64,000 nucleotides of DNA from Rhizophagus clarus (taxonomy: Eukaryota > Glomeromycota > Glomeromycetes > Glomerales > Glomeraceae): positions 1,156,501 through 1,220,500 of the forward strand of contig BLAL01000040.1 of the NCBI GenBank assembly GCA_015698045.1, read 5' to 3'. The notes under the pieces are model-generated. The model made no database searches. It was not told the origin of the DNA and worked only from the letters and a program-made list of their open reading frames with translations. The stretch's first letter is position 1, and every line of letters begins with the position of its first letter. This document shows, piece after piece, positions 59,950 through 64,000 of the stretch. Position numbers and translations under genes: made by a program.

Positions 59950-61430
59950 TTCGTCTTTTGCTATATTACGATTTTCATCATTATTTGTCACTGTATTACG
60001 ATTTTCATCATTACTTTTCGCTACTTTACGTTTTTCATCATCACTTTTCACTAGGGCTCCGATCGGTTTAGTTCGGTTTAGTTTTTGCAAAAACCAATAC
60101 CGAACCGAATTAATCGGTATCGGTATTAATGATTACTGAAACCGATCGATAATTACCGAAAACCGAACCGATTTACCGAACGAGTTTAGTAAAAAAACGT
60201 TTCGCAACGTTTAGCAAAAAAAAAGTTGTGAAATGATTTTTTCTTATCAAATCATCTATAAAAAAACGTTTCGCAACGTTTTTTATTAAAGTGACAAAAA
60301 AAAATGTTGTGAGACGTTTTTTTTATATTAAATCGTTTTATAAAAACGTTTCGCAACGTTTTTAAATAAAAAGGAAAATAACGTTGCGAAACATTGTTTT
60401 CTATATTAAATTTCTGATGTAAAAAACGTTTTGCAACATTTTTTACAAGTTTCGCAAAAATAACATTGCGAAATGTTATTTTTTTATATCAAACGTTTAT
60501 GTAAAAAACGTTTCGCAACGGTTTTTACAATGTTCGCAAAAATAACGTTGCGAAATGTTATTTTTCATAATAAATTGTTTATGTAAAAAACATTTCGCAA
60601 CGTTTTTTACAAGTTCCGCAAAAATAACGTCGCGAAACATTATTTTTTTTATCAAATCATTTATGTAAAAAACGTTTCGCAACGTTTTTTACAAGTTTCG
60701 CAAAAATAACGTTGCGAAATGTTATTTTTTATCAAATCATTTATGTAAAAAATGTTTTGCAACGTTTTTTACAAGTTCCGCAAAAATAACGTTGCGAAAC
60801 ATTATTTTTTATATCAAACGTTTATGTAAAAAACGTTTCGCAACATTTTTTTTTAACTACATTATTTACGTTTTTCTTATAAAAAAAAAACGTTTTTATT
60901 ATTGGTAAATCGGTTCGGTAAATCGCAAAACTGATACCGAAACTGAAAGTTTCAGTTCGATAAATCATAAAACTGAAACTGCTCTGATACCGAAACTGGT
61001 CAGTACAGTTCGGTAATTACCGAAACTGATCAGAGCCCTACTTTTCACTACTTTACATCTTTTATCATCACTTTTCGCTGCTTTACGTTTTTCATCATCA
61101 CTTTTCGCTGCTTTACGTTTTTCATCACCACTTTTCGCTACTTTACATTTTTTATCATCACTTTTCGCTGCTTTACATTTTTCATCATCACTTTTTGCTG
61201 CTTTACGTTTTTCATCATCACTTTTCGCTGCTTTACGTTTTTCATCATCACTTTTCGCTGCTTTATGTTTTTCATCATCACTTTTCGCTGCTTTATGTTT
61301 TTCATCATCACTTTTCGCTGCTTTACATTTTTCATCATCATTTTCCGCTACTTTATGTTTTTTATCATCATTTTCCGCTGCTTTATGTTTTTTATCATCA
61401 CTTTTCGCTATATTATGTTCATCACTTTAT
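59950..61430. repeat. 30-bp minisatellite, split by a hAT-like insertion
   Basis: The unit CTTTACGTTTTTCATCATCA followed by CTTTTCGCTG repeats about 3 times before 60052 and about 13 times after 61040. A 30-bp period keeps the minus strand open with a charged ten-residue repeat (DDEKRKAAKS) and gives other repetitive frames on both strands. Confidence 0.75.
60052..61040. mobile_element. hAT-like element with hairpin satellite core
   Basis: The ends TAGGGCTCCGATCGGTTT and, reversed, TAGGGCTCTGATCAGTTT have a TAGGG start and CTTTTCAC flanks at 60044-60051 and 61041-61048 (8 bp, but the site is a minisatellite). Subterminal repeats are CGGTTCGGTAAAT-like. The core (60195-60860) is about seven copies of AACGTTTCGCAACGTTTTT and AACGTTGCGAAAC, forming hairpins. 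No transposase. Confidence 0.75.
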
Positions 61431-62376
61431 TTTCATTATCTTCATTTCATTTTTGTCTTTTATCACCTTATTTTTGTTCTTTGTTAGAGTTTCACTTTTT
61501 TACATCACTAGTTATGTCAAAAATTAATAATTAAAAAGTTTTAATTTTGAATAAATAAACTTTCAAACACAAATAAACTTCATTATTTATAAAATGTTTT
61601 TTTTATTATGTTACATACAGAAGTTTTTTTAATTATTAACGGAAAATCTCAAAGTTAAAAAAATTAGCCAATCAAAAGTAAATTTTTATCACGTGATAGG
61701 GGTGAGTAATAACCGGTCTCACCCAGGGTGAGGAATAAATTCACCCTTTATATTTTTATTATTTTTATTATTATTATTTTTTATTTTTTATTATCTTTTA
61801 TTATTATTATTTTTTATTAAATATATATATATTTTATATAGTCATCTAATTATTATTTTAATATTTTTACTATTTTATAATTTGATTTTATATCGGCCTA
61901 TATTCAACTGAAATTAAAAAATTCAACCTCAATTATAAGTAATTAAAGCTTATTATAATAAATTGCTTTTATTCAATAAACATTCATTTTTTTTTATTAA
62001 AGTATTAATTAAATAAACAATCTGTCATCATATATTATATAATATATTGTAATGATGAAATGTCTCCAATAAATTTTTAAAAAAGGTACATTTAGGCGTG
62101 ACAGAAATAATACTGCTGATTTTTCCAAAATGTTACTAAAATCTTTCTATAGATCAAATTGAGAGAACTAATCTATCAATTTACAATATAAAATCTTGAA
62201 ATAATCTTTCACATTTTCAAAATACGTGATTAAACTCATTTTTGCTAAACTGCAAAAACTTTTTGGCGTTTACATGCAATAGTTTCAGCATTTTAATTTA
62301 ATTTGACGATCATTGATTATTATGATCAATCTATTTTTACGGTTTTCTAAACCATGATTTTTTTTATTTTTTTTAG

Positions 62377-62810
62377 GTTGCTGGACTCCCGGACTTGGAA
62401 TGTAAGTTGGAAGGGATGGGGGAATTTTTTTTTAATATTAAAGAAACATTACTAACATTTCTTTATTTTTTTTAGGTTGCCAGCCTTCTTAGACGAACCA
62501 GACTTGGGAATGTAAGTTGGAAAGGGTGGTAATTTTTTTTTAATATTAAAGAAACATTACTAATGTTTCTTTCTTTATTTTTTTTAGGTTGCTGGTCTTC
62601 TTGGACGAACTGGACTTGGGAATAATATAAGTTGGAAAGGGTGGTAATTTTTTTTTAATGTTAAAGAAACGTTACTAACATTACTTTCTTTATTTTTTTC
62701 AGATTGCTGGACTCCAAACTTAAAATGTAAGGAGGGAGGGAGGGATATTTTTTGAATATTAAAGAAATAGTTTTAACGTTTCTTTTATTTATTTTAAGTT
62801 GCAATTTCCC
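62377..62810 (+). repeat. Micro-exon/intron tandem array I, 4 units
   Basis: The cleanest array. Acceptor TTTTTTTTAG, exon GTTGCCAGCCTTCTTAGACG through ACCAGACTTGGGAAT (about 25-36 nt), donor GTAAGTTGGAAAGGG, intron with an AAAGAAACATTACTAACATT box, period about 108 bp. Exon starts lie near 62378, 62477, 62589 and 62703. The fourth unit has a changed acceptor (TTTTTCAG). Confidence 0.65.
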
Positions 62811-63639
62811 TTGTTCCTCTTGATCCTAACGTGATCACGATTAAGAAAAGTTTGAGCAAACTTTTCTTAAAATTGTATTATAAATGACTGTAACTTTTTT
62901 ATTAATTTATTGTAATAAAATACGTAATAAAATAAAAATATTAACAATAATAATTATACTTTTAAACACTTTACAAAAAATTTATAAACTTGATAATGCA
63001 TTCAACAAATAAGACAATAAAAATTTTTTAACTACATTAAACAAATTAAAAATTTCTAAAAAGAAAAATCTATAAAGAAAGTAAACTCTAAAAAATTTCT
63101 TAATACGTTATATAATATGAAATCTAACATATTAAAATTTGTATCACATATCAGGTATCCGATATGTGTAAGATAGAACTGTGTCCGATATATATTAAAT
63201 AACATATTGGTGATCAATAATTTAGATATCGGGGTCTTGGTAATTAGACATATTTTGAAGTGTAATAAATCAGGTACTCGATATGTAAAAATACCCAATA
63301 TTTATCTGATTAGTCGCCGATATATAAGTTCCTGATATGTTACCTGATAGAATTGATTTTGACTAGTGTTAATGTTACAAATATATAATATATATCATTA
63401 AAATCTTGATAAGCTGAATCCAACCATATAAAGATCATAAAAATCAAATTACTGGATACAGAAATTGTTAACTTTAAATTTAATATTATTGTTTATTATA
63501 AAAATCATATGAGTTGTTTAGCAATATAAAATTTTTGATATTATACAGTAATAAAATTTTGCTTAATAGAATTTAAAATAATTTGCTTATTAATTATAGT
63601 AAAAAATTTTGATTTTAATGTAACTTATATATATTGTTT

Positions 63640-64000
63640 GGATCCTATTTTAGTTTCTTGGATTCTTTGAAATATTAATAAGTTAGTTTCTTTCAAAATT
63701 TACTTTAAAAAAATATAACTAACATTTTTTTTTTAAATTTCAACTTTTTAGGTTTTTTGAAATACTGTATCAGATAAGTGTGTAGAATGGATTTTTTTAG
63801 AATTTACTTTAAGAAAACATAACTAACATTTTTTTTTTATTTTTTTTTATAGATTTTGACTTCTTGGATTCTTTAGAATATTAGGTAAATATGTGGGAGT
63901 GAATTTTTCAGAATTTATTTTAAAGAAATATACTAACATTTTTTTTTTTATTCTTTTTTGTAAATTTCAGCTTTTTGGATTTTTTGGAATATTGGTAAGT
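63640..64000 (+). repeat. Micro-exon/intron array J, runs off the window
   Basis: Exons after TTTTTAG or TTTATAG contain CTTNTTGGATTCTTTNGAATATT-like sequence and end before ATAAGTG, GTAAATA and GTAAGT. Introns share GAATTTACTTTAAGAAA and ATAACTAACATTTTTTTTT. The last donor GTAAGT sits at the window end, so the array continues. It lies outside the CACTA-like element. Confidence 0.5.

Larger units (their letters stand above)
59069..61746. mobile_element. TIR element with CTCACCC ends and 9-bp flank repeats
   Basis: The left end GAGAAAATTTATTTCTCACC and reversed right end GGGTGAATTTATTCCTCACC match apart from the outermost bases, followed by GGGTGA and CTCACCCC repeats. TTTATATTT flanks both sides (59060-59068 and 61747-61755), though in AT-rich context. 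It carries array H, a 30-bp minisatellite and a nested hAT-like element. Its left end resembles 9361-9560. Confidence 0.6.
56083..63368. mobile_element. CACTA-like element, 7.3 kb
   Basis: The left end CACTGGTCAAAATCGATATT and reversed right end CACTAGTCAAAATCAATTCT continue with ATCAGGTA. Subterminal zones (56100-56460 and 63130-63360) repeat ACATATCGGGTACCCGATAT-like motifs in both orientations. The ends and subterminal repeats fit CACTA/EnSpm. The 3-bp flanks TAT and TTA do not match, so the target duplication is unproven. No transposase is recognisable. It contains a broken trihelix gene, nested elements and arrays H and I. Confidence 0.65.

Noticed and set aside
59371-60090. Plus-strand hydrophobic frames and an overlapping charged minus-strand frame (with KMKKDENKMKKDEN)
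   Set aside because: Low-complexity C/T-rich DNA and 30-bp repeats open on both strands. The minus frame starts inside the hAT-like insertion, and no domain is recognisable.
61138-61534. Repeated HHHFSLLYVF / KNVKQRKVMM frames
   Set aside because: Products of the 30-bp minisatellite, open in several frames.
1-64000. LTR retrotransposons or virus-like elements
   Set aside because: Looked for paired long direct repeats and for protease, reverse transcriptase, integrase or capsid motifs; none seen.

Overview
The window looks like nuclear DNA of a fungus, most likely an arbuscular mycorrhizal fungus (Glomeromycotina, Rhizophagus-like). It is very AT-rich and full of homopolymer tracts. It carries only two intact genes: a MATA-type HMG-box protein gene (886-1614) and an RNA-dependent RNA polymerase gene (44767-48826, nine exons). 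Both families are known to be expanded in these fungi. The taxon is inferred from gene style and composition, not proven.

Most of the rest is DNA-transposon territory. Paired ends (terminal inverted repeats, TIRs), often with target-site duplications (TSDs), delimit elements at 10877-15974, 18007-21868, 23041-27206, 29369-37450 (with 30253-37235 nested inside), 37611-40114, 51036-51842, 52748-53707 and 56083-63368, plus smaller MITEs and nested hAT-like insertions (11574-13241, 51186-51534, 60052-61040). Recognisable transposase or accessory-gene remnants are a MULE (about 42895-43940), a PIF/Harbinger element (54219-56082) and a trihelix/Myb-like pseudogene (58381-58975). One short retroposon with an (AAAT)n tail sits at 40543-41093. 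I saw no LTR or virus-like element.

The striking feature is a set of about ten tandem arrays built of micro-exons (about 20-50 nt) alternating with short introns (about 60-120 nt), with a period of about 100-150 bp. Each unit has a GTAAG-like donor, usually a TACTAA(C) branch-point box, and a TTTTTTAG acceptor. Array positions are: minus strand 11381-15480, 19550-20960, 31445-32975, 35240-36742, 38000-39140; plus strand 24348-26830, 41399-42890, 59217-59790, 62377-62810, 63640-64000 (running off the window). Most lie inside a TIR element whose ends and subterminal repeats differ from array to array. Several have conserved promoter-like blocks: a TATA box beside two twin 13-unit arrays, and a CACGTG plus alternating purine/pyrimidine module upstream of two others. 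In several arrays the branch-point box is at the tip of a perfect inverted repeat. The spliced exon chains contain stops and do not look coding. I propose that these are multi-intron, probably non-coding transcription units carried by, or parasitic on, different DNA transposons; this is inference and needs RNA data.

Layout: 1-1614 HMG gene; 1615-9360 AT-rich non-coding DNA with a MITE; 9361-43000 transposon and array territory; 42895-43940 MULE remnant; 44767-48980 RDR gene; 49000-51030 more complex non-coding DNA with possible eroded exons; 51036-63368 nested DNA transposons; 63640-64000 the start of another array.
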